Positions 1 to 8,282 of a stretch of 64,000 nucleotides of DNA are shown here, in pieces. The position numbers and the translations under genes were made by a program. A model generated the notes under the pieces. It was not told the DNA's origin. It worked only from the letters and a program-made list of their open reading frames with translations, and did no database searches. Numbering within the stretch: position 1 is the stretch's first letter; each line of letters starts with the position of its first letter. The DNA lies in assembly GCA_049680295.1 (NCBI GenBank), contig JBAUHN010000355.1, positions 11,473 to 75,472 of the forward strand, given 5' to 3'. The DNA comes from JBAUHN01 sp049680295. Lineage in GTDB: Bacteria > Pseudomonadota > Alphaproteobacteria > Rhodobacterales > Rhodobacteraceae.

Positions 1-225
1 TATATATTCGCGGCACGAATCAGCCGCAAATCCACCCAATTCGGTCAGCGCATGGGTTTCAGGGTCGATCCAGCCCAGATCCTGTGCAACCTGACCCACC
101 TGCGGGTCAAAGGATTTGGTAGGTTTGCCAAGCGCCATGCACTGCATGAACTCAATCAGATCAGGGGTATTTTTAAAGATGGAATACCGTTGCATCTGCA
201 CAAGGTCATCGGGGGAAAATTGCAT
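1..225 (-). CDS. Hypothetical protein, N-terminal part, cut by window edge
   Basis: An open frame of 75 codons runs without a stop from an ATG at 223-225 on the minus strand to the first base of the window, so only the N-terminus is visible. It begins MQFSPDDLVQMQRYSIFKNT and contains a segment GWIDPETHALTELGGFAADS. I do not recognise the family. It lies about 110 bp downstream of the polysaccharide deacetylase in the same direction, so it may belong to the same polysaccharide gene group. A remainder further left is needed to name it. Confidence 0.6.
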   Translation of the reverse strand, partial: MQFSPDDLVQMQRYSIFKNTPDLIEFMQCMALGKPTKSFDPQVGQVAQDLGWIDPETHALTELGGFAADSCREYI

Positions 226-333
226 AAAGGCTCCAACTGGGTACAAACGCCAAACAAATTACAGGCGCGGGCAGATACTATCATAAAATCTGAATAACGG
301 CGAAGATTCTGTTTTCAGGCAGTTTTTTCAACC

Positions 334-1311
334 TTAGATGCCAATGAGCCGCAGCCGGAACCGCGCCAGCGGATCATATCGGCTGACAGCCAGACGCGAC
401 AGGGCAAAAGAATCAGACCCTTTTTGTGCCAGCGCCATGTCCAGAACGGTGGCAGAGGTGAACCCGATCTCGGCCATAGCGGCGCGCAGGGGGGCGGTGT
501 GATTGCCATTGGGGTAGGCAAAATGCGCCACCTTTCGGCCGGTCCATTTTTGCAAAAGATCGCGCGAATGGGCGGCGCTGCTTTGGGCCTGGGCCAGCGG
601 GATCTGATCGAGCAGGTTGTGGCAGTGGCTATGCGCCCCGATGGTGACATGGGGGCAGGCTGCCAGCGTTTTCAACTGCTCCAGTGACATCGGCCCCAGA
701 CGCGGCCCGATCTGCGTGACCGGCGCTTGCGCCACCACCTGCGCGGTCAGGTCTTCGCGCAGATCAGGGTCCACGGCCTTAAGACGCTCCAGCACGTCCG
801 AGATCACCTGCCAGCGCAGCGCGCCACCGGTTTCAGGCAGGCGCCAGACCGGCAGGCCAGCCGCATGGAGGTCTATCTGCATGGCGATCGGCGCCTGCAA
901 TGCGTTCATGATCCGGTCAAACCAATAGGGTTGCCCGGTCTCAATCTGGCGGGTGGCAACATAGATCGTCACCGGCAGGGCTTCGGCCTCGACGATGGGT
1001 AAAAGATGGGTAAAAAGCCCGATGTCGCCATCATCAAAGGTCAGCACCACACGCGGGCGCGGGTTGTTTTCGGCCGGGGTCAATGCCTGATCAAGGCTGA
1101 CAATATCGTAATCCTTGCGCAAAAATGCGATCTGCTGGCGAAACTCACTGACACGCAGGGCGGTCCAGGCATCCGGGCCGCCGCGGTCAGGGCCCAGCGT
1201 GTGATAGCACAGGATCGTCAGGGGGCTGCCGCGCAGCGCCCGGTGTTGCAGGGCTTTATAGGGCAAAGGCCAGCCCAGCCCTGCCAGCACCGTTCGTTTC
1301 AGCAGGCCCAT
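334..1311 (-). CDS. Polysaccharide deacetylase family protein (NodB homology domain)
   Basis: This 325-residue protein probably removes acetyl or similar groups from a polysaccharide, as carbohydrate esterase family 4 enzymes do. The metal/catalytic motif LTFDDGD, the histidine motif HSHCHNLL and the later FAYPNG motif are all present in the expected order, so it is likely active. There is no clear signal peptide; the N-terminus MGLLKRTVLAGLGWPLPYKA is mildly hydrophobic. The start lies 6 bp after the stop of the upstream glycosyltransferase, which makes an operon nearly certain. Substrate is unknown; the context suggests an exopolysaccharide or its lipid-linked precursor. Confidence 0.88.
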   Translation of the reverse strand: MGLLKRTVLAGLGWPLPYKALQHRALRGSPLTILCYHTLGPDRGGPDAWTALRVSEFRQQIAFLRKDYDIVSLDQALTPAENNPRPRVVLTFDDGDIGLFTHLLPIVEAEALPVTIYVATRQIETGQPYWFDRIMNALQAPIAMQIDLHAAGLPVWRLPETGGALRWQVISDVLERLKAVDPDLREDLTAQVVAQAPVTQIGPRLGPMSLEQLKTLAACPHVTIGAHSHCHNLLDQIPLAQAQSSAAHSRDLLQKWTGRKVAHFAYPNGNHTAPLRAAMAEIGFTSATVLDMALAQKGSDSFALSRLAVSRYDPLARFRLRLIGI

Positions 1312-1317
1312 CCCAGC

Positions 1318-2544
1318 TTATCCTTTTTGCGCAAAAAATGCGCGCAGCTTACCCGCTTCGGTGTCGATGCTGTGGCGCGCCTGTGCCCGTGCGCTGGCAT
1401 TGCGCCCCAGGGTCCGCATCTTGCGGGTGGGCGTGGCCAGGCTTTCGATCATCGCGCCACTCAGGTCGTCGATATCGCCTGCCGGCACCAGCCAGCCGTT
1501 TTCACCGGGCCGCACCAGTTCGGGGATGCCCGCCACATAAGTGGAAATCACCGGACGTCGCAACGCCATCGCCTCCATGATCACCACGGGCAGCCCTTCG
1601 ATAAAGCTGGGCTGCACCAGCACATTACAGGCCAGAATTTCGTCGCGCACCTGATCTGAGGAAATCCAGCCGGTGATGCGCACCGCATCGCCGATGCCAA
1701 GGGCGGCAATCTTATCTTCGATCAGCCCGCGCAGATCGCCATCACCGGCCAGCACCAGCCGGGCTTTGGGATGTTGTTTCAGCGTGGCGGCAAAAGCATC
1801 AAGCAGGATCAGATGGCCCTTTTCACCGCTCAGACGCCCAATGCATAAAAACACCGGGGTTTTGGGCAGATCGCTGTCGGCATCGGCAAAGGCACGGGCT
1901 GGCAGGCCGCAATGAACGACCTTGATCTTGGGCCAGTCCTTGGGCGTGATATGGCGCAAAAGCTGGCTGCGGGTATAGGCACTGATCGCCACCACAAATT
2001 TGGCGTGACCCACCTTATGGTCAAACCCCAGCCGTTTGGCATTGTCGGCCTCGTCCATGCCGTGAATGGTAAAGCTGTAGGGCGGCCCGCCCAGCAATTC
2101 CACCAAGGCCGCAATCTCGGCTGAATTGGTGCCGAAATGCGCGTGCATATGGGTGACGGGGGATTTGTCGAGATGATCCATGATCCGGCAGGCATGCGCC
2201 ACATAGATCAGATGGTAGGGCCAGGGCCGCAATCCGTTTTTGGACATCGCAAGCGCGGCTTTGACCGCACGCCAGACCGCACCGGGATGGCGAACCGTGC
2301 GGCGCAGGGCCGATCCCAGCAGGGACCCCAGCCCGTCTTTCAGCGTGTAGGTGGTCTTGGTCAACTCGGATTTATCGCCGTCATCGACCACTTCCGCATC
2401 CCAGCCCCGCAGGGCGAAACGCTGGACCGTCACCCCCTGACGTTCCAGCGCCATAATCTCGCGCCGGATAAACGTATGGCTGACCTTTGGATATTGGTTC
2501 ACCAGATAGGCGACGTGCAGCGGGGCGGTCGGGTTTTCAGTCAC
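1318..2544 (-). CDS. Glycosyltransferase family 4 protein
   Basis: A 408-residue GT-B fold enzyme expected to transfer a sugar from a nucleotide donor during polysaccharide assembly at the inner face of the membrane. The N-terminal half starts HVAYLVNQYPKVSHTFIRRE, typical of GT4 enzymes acting on surface polysaccharides. The C-terminal half carries VFLCIGRLSGEKGHLILLDA and the retaining-enzyme E-x7-E motif in EGLPVVIMEAMALRRPVIS. It is the first gene of a unit with the deacetylase 6 bp downstream. Sugar and acceptor cannot be told from sequence alone. Confidence 0.9.
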   Translation of the reverse strand: MTENPTAPLHVAYLVNQYPKVSHTFIRREIMALERQGVTVQRFALRGWDAEVVDDGDKSELTKTTYTLKDGLGSLLGSALRRTVRHPGAVWRAVKAALAMSKNGLRPWPYHLIYVAHACRIMDHLDKSPVTHMHAHFGTNSAEIAALVELLGGPPYSFTIHGMDEADNAKRLGFDHKVGHAKFVVAISAYTRSQLLRHITPKDWPKIKVVHCGLPARAFADADSDLPKTPVFLCIGRLSGEKGHLILLDAFAATLKQHPKARLVLAGDGDLRGLIEDKIAALGIGDAVRITGWISSDQVRDEILACNVLVQPSFIEGLPVVIMEAMALRRPVISTYVAGIPELVRPGENGWLVPAGDIDDLSGAMIESLATPTRKMRTLGRNASARAQARHSIDTEAGKLRAFFAQKG

Positions 2545-2871
2545 AATATATTCCGGTCAATTGTTAAACGTCTGAGATAGGCGATGTGCCGGATCAGAAC
2601 ATCAAAAAAACGGCATCAATAGGGAATTATCGCGTTTTGAATTTAAAGGCAGGGTGTGGGCGGGGCAAACCTGCGTGAAATAGGCCCCCCCCTCAGGCCG
2701 TGGCCTGCGTCAGGAACCGAGGATAAAACGCGCCGCGCCAAAGGTCCGTTGTGCGGACCGAGCTGGCTTTCGCTGCGCTTGCGCCAAAGTCCACTTTCAG
2801 AAAATTCCATCTGACAAGAAGGGGGGGCATCGGTGGAAACCGACACCCCTTGGACAGAAGTGGCGCTACCT
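2545..2871. other. Intergenic interval, promoter region of GT4 unit plus small hairpin
   Basis: These 327 bases hold no convincing gene. The AT-richer part next to 2545 (about 2545-2640) must contain the promoter for the leftward glycosyltransferase unit. The G+C-rich remainder has a short inverted repeat, GGTCCG at 2743-2748 and CGGACC at 2754-2759, and no poly-T tract that would make it a clear terminator. The composition resembles the other repeat-bearing gaps of the window but I could not align it convincingly to them. Confidence 0.5.
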
Positions 2872-3858
2872 TTAGTGTTTGATGCGATCCAGGAATTCGA
2901 CCATCTGATCGGCAATCTCGTCGCCATATTCCTCAAGTGCGAAGTGACCTGTATCCAAAATGTGGAATTCCAGATCTTCCAGATCCCGCTTGTAGGGATG
3001 AGCACCCATCTCAGGGAAAATGTGATCGTTCTTACCCCACATCAGTAGTGCTGGTGGCTGATGTTCACGAAACAGCGCCTGCCATTTGGGGTATTCAGCA
3101 ACGTTTGTTCCGTAGTCCAAAAACATCTCGAGCTGAACTTCTTGGTTGCCGGGGCGGTCAAGCAGGTACTGCACGTGCCAGAAGTTATCGGGACTTATTT
3201 TGGCAGGATCTTGTACGCCGTGAGTGAACTGCCAGATTGTTGCCTCCAGCTCGAAAAACCCACGCAACGCATCGCCGTTTTCCGAAGTTGGTTCAGCCCA
3301 GTAGGCTTTTAGGGGATCCCAAAATTCACCCAAGCCCTCGGCATAAGCGTTGCCGTTCTGAATGATGAAGCCAGACACGCGTTCCGGGTCCTCGGCGAAC
3401 ATACGATACCCAACCGGTGCACCGTAATCCATAAGGTAGACAGCGTAGTCGCCGACATCTTTGCGATCCAGAAGCTCGGTCATCATTGTCGCGATGTGTG
3501 CGAAGGAATATTCGAAAGTCTCAGCGGGTGGCATCTCCGAGGCACCGTATCCCGGATAGTCGGGAGCGATGACGTGGTAGTCTGCCGCCAGCTTCGGGAT
3601 CAATTCGCGGTACATATGGGACGAGGTTGGAAAGCCGTGCAGCAATAGGACCGTGGGTTTGTCAGGATCTCCGGCTTCGCGATAGGCAATTTTGACGCCA
3701 TCGATGAGTTCAGATTTGAACTGAACCTCTGTCGGGTCCGTTTGAATGCTCTCTGCTGCACGCAACGGCGAAGGCAACATCATTGGTACAGCCAATGTCA
3801 ACGCGGCGAGGGTTATAACGCTGCCACTGACAAGCGCAGATTTCATAGTGTGTTTCAT
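2872..3858 (-). CDS. Secreted alpha/beta hydrolase, epoxide hydrolase / haloalkane dehalogenase type
   Basis: A 328-residue alpha/beta hydrolase with an export signal (MKHTMKSALV then a hydrophobic stretch ending near LRAAES). The oxyanion motif is LLLHGFPTSS and the nucleophile is aspartate 144 in YLMDYGAPVG rather than serine. This pattern fits epoxide hydrolases and haloalkane dehalogenases, which form an alkyl-enzyme ester. Asp278 (MWGKNDHIF) and His305 (DTGHFALEE) complete the triad. An open frame extends upstream to 3936, but the signal peptide argues for the ATG at 3856-3858. It is the last gene of the TetR-linked operon, 74 bp after the PNPOx-like gene. Confidence 0.85.
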   Translation of the reverse strand: MKHTMKSALVSGSVITLAALTLAVPMMLPSPLRAAESIQTDPTEVQFKSELIDGVKIAYREAGDPDKPTVLLLHGFPTSSHMYRELIPKLAADYHVIAPDYPGYGASEMPPAETFEYSFAHIATMMTELLDRKDVGDYAVYLMDYGAPVGYRMFAEDPERVSGFIIQNGNAYAEGLGEFWDPLKAYWAEPTSENGDALRGFFELEATIWQFTHGVQDPAKISPDNFWHVQYLLDRPGNQEVQLEMFLDYGTNVAEYPKWQALFREHQPPALLMWGKNDHIFPEMGAHPYKRDLEDLEFHILDTGHFALEEYGDEIADQMVEFLDRIKH

Positions 3859-3932
3859 GTTTATTCCAATCAATTCTGGAGTTCGAGGGAGGATGCCGGG
3901 CATGTGTTCTGCCCAACGAGGGTTGTTAAGAG

Positions 3933-4565
3933 TCAACCAATCGAGGCTGATGCTGCAGACTTCAGTCGCTGGTTTTCGGCCTTCAGGCTTTCATTTTCGG
4001 CGTGTAATTCAGATAGATGTGGCTTTAGTTCGTCGATGGTCAGACGTATCGGGATGTGCTGTGGACAGTTCCAATCGAAGGCCTCGACGTCGATGACAAC
4101 AGCGCGTTCCGGACGGGCGCGGTAGGTCTGATCATGCAAAGGCGTCGCGATTTCGGGTTCGTCGGCGGTCTCAATCAGACGCGCACGGCCCCAGATTTTC
4201 AGTCGACGGCGGTTCGGGTAATCCATCAGGATCATCGACACCCGGTCATTATTCGCCAGATTTCCTGCGCTGAGATATTGGCGATTTCCCCGGAAGTCCG
4301 CATATGCGACAGTGTTTGGCGTGAGCACTTTGAGAAAGCCGAGGGGGCCGCCGCGAAACTGCACGTATGGCCAGCCTGTTTCTGACACGGTTGCCTGATA
4401 AAACCCATCACGGGCCGCGATGAAGTCGGTTTCCTCTGACCCAAGCGTGTCGGCACGGGGCGCATCTTCGGCCAAGAAAGAGGCGTAGCCGTTGGCTGAT
4501 CCCATTCGGGATTGCTGGGCGCGGACGGCGGGGGTGAAGGCGATATCTGCAAAGGCGCGGGCCAT
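3933..4565 (-). CDS. Pyridoxamine 5'-phosphate oxidase family flavin-binding protein
   Basis: A 210-residue split-barrel protein of the PNPOx-like family. Members bind FMN or F420 and act as small oxidoreductases or flavin carriers. Segments such as FIAARDGFYQATVSETGWPY, VAYADFRGNRQYLSAGNL and RVSMILMDYPNRRRLKIWGR are typical of the group annotated as PNPOx-like. The last 40 residues (HLSELHAENESLKAENQRLK) form a short heptad-like coiled coil, which may mediate oligomerisation. It sits 30 bp downstream of the DUF1348 gene. The substrate is unknown. Confidence 0.85.
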   Translation of the reverse strand: MARAFADIAFTPAVRAQQSRMGSANGYASFLAEDAPRADTLGSEETDFIAARDGFYQATVSETGWPYVQFRGGPLGFLKVLTPNTVAYADFRGNRQYLSAGNLANNDRVSMILMDYPNRRRLKIWGRARLIETADEPEIATPLHDQTYRARPERAVVIDVEAFDWNCPQHIPIRLTIDELKPHLSELHAENESLKAENQRLKSAASASIG

Positions 4566-4595
4566 GATGGTATCCTTTCAGTTCAAATATGAGTG

Positions 4596-5060
4596 TTAGA
4601 GGCCAAGATCGCTGAGGTCAGGGTGATCTTCCGGGCGCGGGCCAAGCGGCCAGCGGAACAGGCGGTCTGCTTCGGTAATTGGTAGATCGTTGATGCTGGC
4701 CAAGCGGTGGCACATTCGGCCATCCAGCTCGAATTGCCAGTTCTCGTTTCCAAATGCTCGGAACCAGTTGTTGCTGTTGTCCTGCCATTCGTAAGCAAAG
4801 CGTACAGCGATCCGATTTCCTGCAAATATCCAAAGTTCTTTCATTAGCCGGTAGTTGTGTTCGCGCTGCCATTTACGGGTGAGCAGCTGGTGAATTTCGG
4901 TGTGCCCAGTGGCAAAGTCAGCCCGATTTCGCCAGATGCTGCCCTCGGTGTAAGCGGGAATCACAATATCAGGGTTGCGGCTGTTCCAGGCGTTTTCAGC
5001 CGCGCGCACTTTCTGATGTGCTGTTGCTTCGGTGAACGGGGGCAAAGGAGGGCGTGTCAT
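4596..5060 (-). CDS. DUF1348 / nuclear transport factor 2-like family protein
   Basis: A 154-residue protein starting MTRPPLPPFTEATAHQKVRA with the segment AENAWNSRNPDIVIPAYTEG and later IAVRFAYEWQDNSNNWFRAF. This matches the DUF1348 branch of the SnoaL/NTF2-like cone fold, small enzymes or binding proteins of unknown reaction. An open frame continues upstream to 5186, but family length and the conserved N-terminus favour the ATG at 5058-5060. It is co-directional with the cysteine hydrolase (about 200 bp upstream) and the PNPOx-like gene (30 bp downstream), a gene set commonly controlled by TetR regulators. Confidence 0.85.
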   Translation of the reverse strand: MTRPPLPPFTEATAHQKVRAAENAWNSRNPDIVIPAYTEGSIWRNRADFATGHTEIHQLLTRKWQREHNYRLMKELWIFAGNRIAVRFAYEWQDNSNNWFRAFGNENWQFELDGRMCHRLASINDLPITEADRLFRWPLGPRPEDHPDLSDLGL

Positions 5061-5266
5061 GGCAGAACCTTGTGATGAATGCCTTGACCGCAGGGGGTGC
5101 GGTCTGGGGTGTGATGGTGAAAGTTTTCGAACGGAAGCGTGTTGATAGAGACCGCCTTCGGCTGGCGCATAATCTCGCAGGCTCAACTTGATTGCTTTGG
5201 TTGACCCCGGGCGGGGGGAACGCCCGAGGTCGTCGGTGTGCTGGTTCGGGAGGAAACCAGCGGGGG

Positions 5267-6034
5267 TTAGTTGATTACAGCCTGCATGCGCGCAACGGTG
5301 GTTTCGGTGTCTGCCACATCGCTCGCAATCATGCGGAAGTTGACCATCGCGGCGGCATATCCATCGAGCCCGGGAAGCTGTGCTTCAGCCGTGGCGTCCG
5401 TCACCACCATCACTTCGAAGCCTTGTTCCTGAAGCTCTCGCATGTGGGATTCAGTGCATAGGTTGGCGGACATTCCCGCGATGATGACTTTGGAAATACC
5501 CTGCTTGCGCAATTGCAGCACCAGATCGTTGGTTTCGGGTCCAAAGACTTTGTGCAGGCTGGTGATGACGGTTTCGCCGTCCTCAATGTAGAGCTTGTAT
5601 TGCGCCAGCCAATCAGCGCCAGACCCCTCAAAGCCGTCTGTCGAAAGCGCGCTGGACCGGTCGAACATGCCAATTTCGTGCATCAGATTTTCCAGTGCGC
5701 CTTCGAAGTGCCACCCATGATCATGCGGGAAATAGTAATGCGGCGAGACGAAGACCGGCATGCCCGTCGCTTTGGCTGTTGCGAAAAGAGTGCCAATGTT
5801 TTCGACCGTACCGTTGGCCTCGACATTGGCACCCACGACGCCCCAGGCCACGCCATCGGGGCTCAGAAAGTCATTCTGTGGATCTGTAACTAAAAGGGCC
5901 GTCTGCCCGGCGACAATGTCGAAGCCGGGATGCGGCAAGCCGTCGTCCGCGAAAACGGGTGCGGCGAAACCGGATAACGTCGCAGCTGCAAGTGCTGCGA
6001 CAGGAACCATAAGATAAGAGCGAGCGATGGTCAT
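5267..6034 (-). CDS. Secreted cysteine hydrolase, isochorismatase-like family
   Basis: A 255-residue protein with a signal peptide (MTIARSYLMVPVAALAAATL, cleavage likely after VFA). The mature part is an isochorismatase-like hydrolase. The catalytic triad is visible: Asp51 in LLVTDPQNDF, Lys162 in SLHKVFGPE and Cys193 in GMSANLCTESH. Family members cleave C-N or C-O bonds of amides, N-carbamoyl compounds or isochorismate; a periplasmic location makes siderophore-type isochorismatase activity unlikely. It is the first gene of the leftward operon and faces tetR across a 235-bp gap that holds three palindromic operator-like sites. Confidence 0.87.
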   Translation of the reverse strand: MTIARSYLMVPVAALAAATLSGFAAPVFADDGLPHPGFDIVAGQTALLVTDPQNDFLSPDGVAWGVVGANVEANGTVENIGTLFATAKATGMPVFVSPHYYFPHDHGWHFEGALENLMHEIGMFDRSSALSTDGFEGSGADWLAQYKLYIEDGETVITSLHKVFGPETNDLVLQLRKQGISKVIIAGMSANLCTESHMRELQEQGFEVMVVTDATAEAQLPGLDGYAAAMVNFRMIASDVADTETTVARMQAVIN

Positions 6035-6073
6035 TTCAGTCTCCAGTTGGTTAGATTCAAAGATTGTTAGAGT

Positions 6074-6120
6074 TTACCGATCTGTACACCTTATATCTGC
6101 CTAAATGTACTGATCGGTAA
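6074..6120. promoter_or_regulatory. Paired TetR-type operators upstream of the cysteine hydrolase operon
   Basis: Two 12-bp palindromes lie in opposite orientation: TACCGATCTGTA at 6075-6086 and TACTGATCGGTA at 6108-6119. Each is close to the symmetric form TACCGATCGGTA. Together they also form a larger inverted repeat with arms 6074-6088 and 6106-6120, TTACCGATCTGTACA facing TGTACTGATCGGTAA. The centres are 33 bp apart, about three helical turns. They lie 40-85 bp upstream of the start at 6034, where a repressor would block transcription. Binding by the adjacent TetR protein is inferred from position and shape. Confidence 0.75.
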
Positions 6121-6239
6121 CTCTTGTCAAGAAAATTAAGGGAGACCTGAGCCACTCCTACTCTCCGGCAGCACAAATTCACACGTGAAACAGTAATGTG
6201 ATCAACACCTTGTTGCAGTTTTCAATAAATTAAAATACT

Positions 6240-6251
6240 TACCGAACGGTA
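6240..6251. promoter_or_regulatory. Third TetR-type operator, immediately upstream of tetR
   Basis: The 12-bp palindrome TACCGAACGGTA at 6240-6251 has the same outer half-sites (TACCG and CGGTA) as the pair at 6074-6120. It ends 18 bp before the regulator's start codon, a position suited to autoregulation. The AT-rich sequence just before it probably holds the tetR promoter. Confidence 0.7.
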
Positions 6252-6269
6252 CATATTGAGGGAATGGAA

Positions 6270-6836
6270 ATGCGTCCAAACAAACGAGATGAGCTGGTTC
6301 GCAAAGCTCTTGAGATCTTTTATCGCAATGGATTCCATGCGACCGGAATGGACATGCTGGTCAGAGAGACAGGGGTGTCCAAGACCTCGATGTACAAGCA
6401 CTTCCGCAACAAGGACGAACTCATCCTGGCAGTCTTGCGGCTGCGGGACGAGAATTTCCGAAACTGGTTGTATCGAAGGATCGAGGAAATCGCTGACACG
6501 CCAGGCGAGCAACTGCTGGCGTTATTTGATGCCTTGAAGGAATGGTTCACACTCCCTGGGTTTCGCGGTTGCATGTTTATCAAAGCCAGTGCCGAGTTTC
6601 AGGAACCCCAGCACCCTATTCATGCGCAGGCAGCCGAACACAAACGGATGCTTGGAGAATACTTTTCTGCACTTGCGATGAAGGCCGGTGCAGAAAAACC
6701 TCGCGATTTGTCAGCGCAGCTTATGCTCTTGAAAGAAGGCGCAATTGTTCTGGCTGCAATGGGGGTGAACCGTGAGTCTGCTATGGATGCAAAAAAGGCC
6801 GCACAGGTATTGCTTGCCGAGCAAGTTCCTTCTTAG
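6270..6836 (+). CDS. TetR/AcrR family transcriptional regulator
   Basis: A 188-residue one-component repressor. The N-terminal helix-turn-helix is clear: ALEIFYRNGFHATGMDMLVR, then GVSKTSMYKHFRNKDELI. The rest is a helical ligand-binding domain with KEWFTLPGFRGCMFIKASAE, resembling TetR_C domains of the YcdC/AefR-like group. Two in-frame ATGs exist at 6264 and 6270; GAGGGA at 6258-6263 is well placed only for the second. It is divergent from the cysteine hydrolase operon and three matching palindromes lie in between, so it likely represses both that operon and itself. Confidence 0.9.
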   Translation: MRPNKRDELVRKALEIFYRNGFHATGMDMLVRETGVSKTSMYKHFRNKDELILAVLRLRDENFRNWLYRRIEEIADTPGEQLLALFDALKEWFTLPGFRGCMFIKASAEFQEPQHPIHAQAAEHKRMLGEYFSALAMKAGAEKPRDLSAQLMLLKEGAIVLAAMGVNRESAMDAKKAAQVLLAEQVPS

Positions 6837-6989
6837 GGATATCCTACGCTGTCATCAACGCGCCCACTGACAGGACTTTCCGCCCATCGGTTTGTCCGTC
6901 AAATGTACACCGGAATTCTACACACCGAAGACGCCAGCGATGCGTTAGCGAAGTCTGATGTATCTATCTTGAAAGGCTTTCCATCAACT

Positions 6990-7302
6990 TAAGCGACCAT
7001 TGGCTGCAGAGCTGAAAATTAGAAGTTTGGGCTCAAACCGGACCTTGATCGTCTGTTCCGGCCCGGGACAAGCCGAAGGCGCCGGGCGATCGGCGACCCG
7101 CGCGCGGGCCTGAGAGGGCACAAAACAGCAGCAGCCATAAACTGCCCGATTGCACCCTTTCATCGCCAACCCCCGGACCACCAACCGCCCGGCTTTTCGT
7201 GTCTACAGCGTCTCGCGTTTGACCGCAGGGAAAGGCAGCGAACACGTGATTCAGGTTCAAGACGGGACGCTTTAAGCAAGGCAATCAGGGTTTAAACCAG
7301 AC
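6990..7302 (-). repeat. Dispersed intergenic repeat, copy A (longest)
   Basis: Read on the minus strand this segment matches the plus-strand segment 32377-32633 over most of its length. Shared blocks include TGCTTAAAGC, GCTGCCTTTCCCTGCGGTCA followed by AACGCGA, GCACGAAAAGCCGGGC-like sequence, the GC-rich hairpin, GATCAAGG and CCGGTTTGAG. Copy A has about 50 extra bases between the AACGCGA block and the hairpin. No protein is encoded consistently in both copies. It may be a non-autonomous mobile element or a decayed relic. Confidence 0.75.
7061..7087. repeat. REP-like GC-rich hairpin (within copy A)
   Basis: Outer stem GCCCGG (7061-7066) pairs with CCGGGC (7082-7087), and an inner GCC-GAA-GGC hairpin lies between them. 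The same two-level hairpin occurs at 7322-7349, 32535-32561 and 39113-39140. Confidence 0.7.
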
Positions 7303-7321
7303 GTCGATCAATAGCACCCCA

Positions 7322-7349
7322 GCCCGGAACCAAGGCGTGGCCGCCGGGC
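7322..7349. repeat. REP-like GC-rich hairpin
   Basis: GCCCGG at 7322-7327 and CCGGGC at 7344-7349 form the stem; the middle (AACCAAGGCGTGGCCG) retains a GGC/GCC-type inner pairing. It is a diverged relative of the hairpin at 7061-7087 and is outside repeat copy A. Confidence 0.6.
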
Positions 7350-7805
7350 CAGCACCTGCCCGTCCCTTCACGTAAAACTGCGCATATGTTGCGCTCCTTC
7401 CGTGGGTACACCTCTGATCTAGAAGCACAATCTGTTCCTTCCTCCATGGGCACGCGTCGCTTGTCGAAAAGAGTCTCGCTTTCTCTTGGTGGACACAGAC
7501 GGGAACGGGCCTGGCGTCGGACCGTCTCCAACTTCACTTGTTGAAAAACTCCCTAATAGGATCGGAGCCATCGAATTCCTCCCGATGCGTTCTCAGAAAG
7601 AACCGAGAAAACGTTGGCCTGGCCCGGTCTGCACAATCCCATCGCGCCGAAAGAGAGTCCGCCAGGCGGACAACTATTTCCACAGAGATACTCGGCACCG
7701 GGATTTGCTTCTAAGTAGTTTGAACACCGCCGTAGCTCTTTGGGAGGGAAAGCCCGACATGCAGTTTTATTGCAAATGCGCGACGCAATTTGCAGGACGT
7801 CGCTC

Positions 7806-8282
7806 ATGCCCATAGCGACCTGGGCGCGAGCATCCCTGATCCTGGCGGCAACGTGCTTCTTGATCGGAGCAAGTGCGACAGTGGTTGATGTCTTGATCCG
7901 GGCGGTGGCAAATCGCAATTTGCCGGGTGTCATCGAGATCACAACACTGTCCATTGGATTGGGGGCGCTCCTGTCGATGCCGGTGTGCTATCTCAACGAC
8001 ACCCATGTCACCGCGCGTCTTCTGAGCGAACTCCGCCCTGCTGTGTTCCTGCGACCACTCGGAACGATCGGCGCCGCATTTGCCTTCATATTTGCAGGCA
8101 TCATGGCTGCGATCATGGGGAATTTTGCACTTGGAAAGCTGGGTGGGCCGGAAACCACGTCTGACCTTCAGATCAGAATGGATGTCTTGCTGGTCATCGT
8201 TTTTCTGGCGTTTCTTGCAGCACTTGTGGCCGCGTTCATTCGTATCCTGTCCCTTGCCCGAGGAGGACAGGGTAATGGTTGA
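7806..8282 (+). CDS. TRAP transporter small permease subunit (DctQ type)
   Basis: A 158-residue membrane protein with four hydrophobic segments, typical of the DctQ subunit of tripartite ATP-independent periplasmic transporters. The conserved region VIEITTLSIGLGALLSMPVC, then NDTHVTARLLSELRP, is the DctQ hallmark. AGGA at 7794-7797 is well spaced for the ATG at 7806, and the upstream in-frame ATG at 7740 is not needed. Its stop overlaps the start of the large permease by 8 bp. The transported acid is presumably the aromatic or related substrate of the enzymes downstream. Confidence 0.88.
   Translation: MPIATWARASLILAATCFLIGASATVVDVLIRAVANRNLPGVIEITTLSIGLGALLSMPVCYLNDTHVTARLLSELRPAVFLRPLGTIGAAFAFIFAGIMAAIMGNFALGKLGGPETTSDLQIRMDVLLVIVFLAFLAALVAAFIRILSLARGGQGNG

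Larger units (their letters stand above)
6837..7805. other. 969-bp gene-free interval
   Basis: No frame here looks like a gene; the open frames present lack recognisable motifs and ribosome binding sites. The interval contains a dispersed repeat (6990-7302) and two GC-rich hairpins (7061-7087 and 7322-7349), annotated separately. The part from about 7350 to 7800 precedes the TRAP transporter genes and must include their promoter, but I see no unambiguous -35/-10 pair or operator. Confidence 0.6.

Noticed and set aside
7486..7815. Open frame before the TRAP small permease
   Set aside because: No family resemblance, no ribosome binding site, and it overlaps the permease start in another frame.
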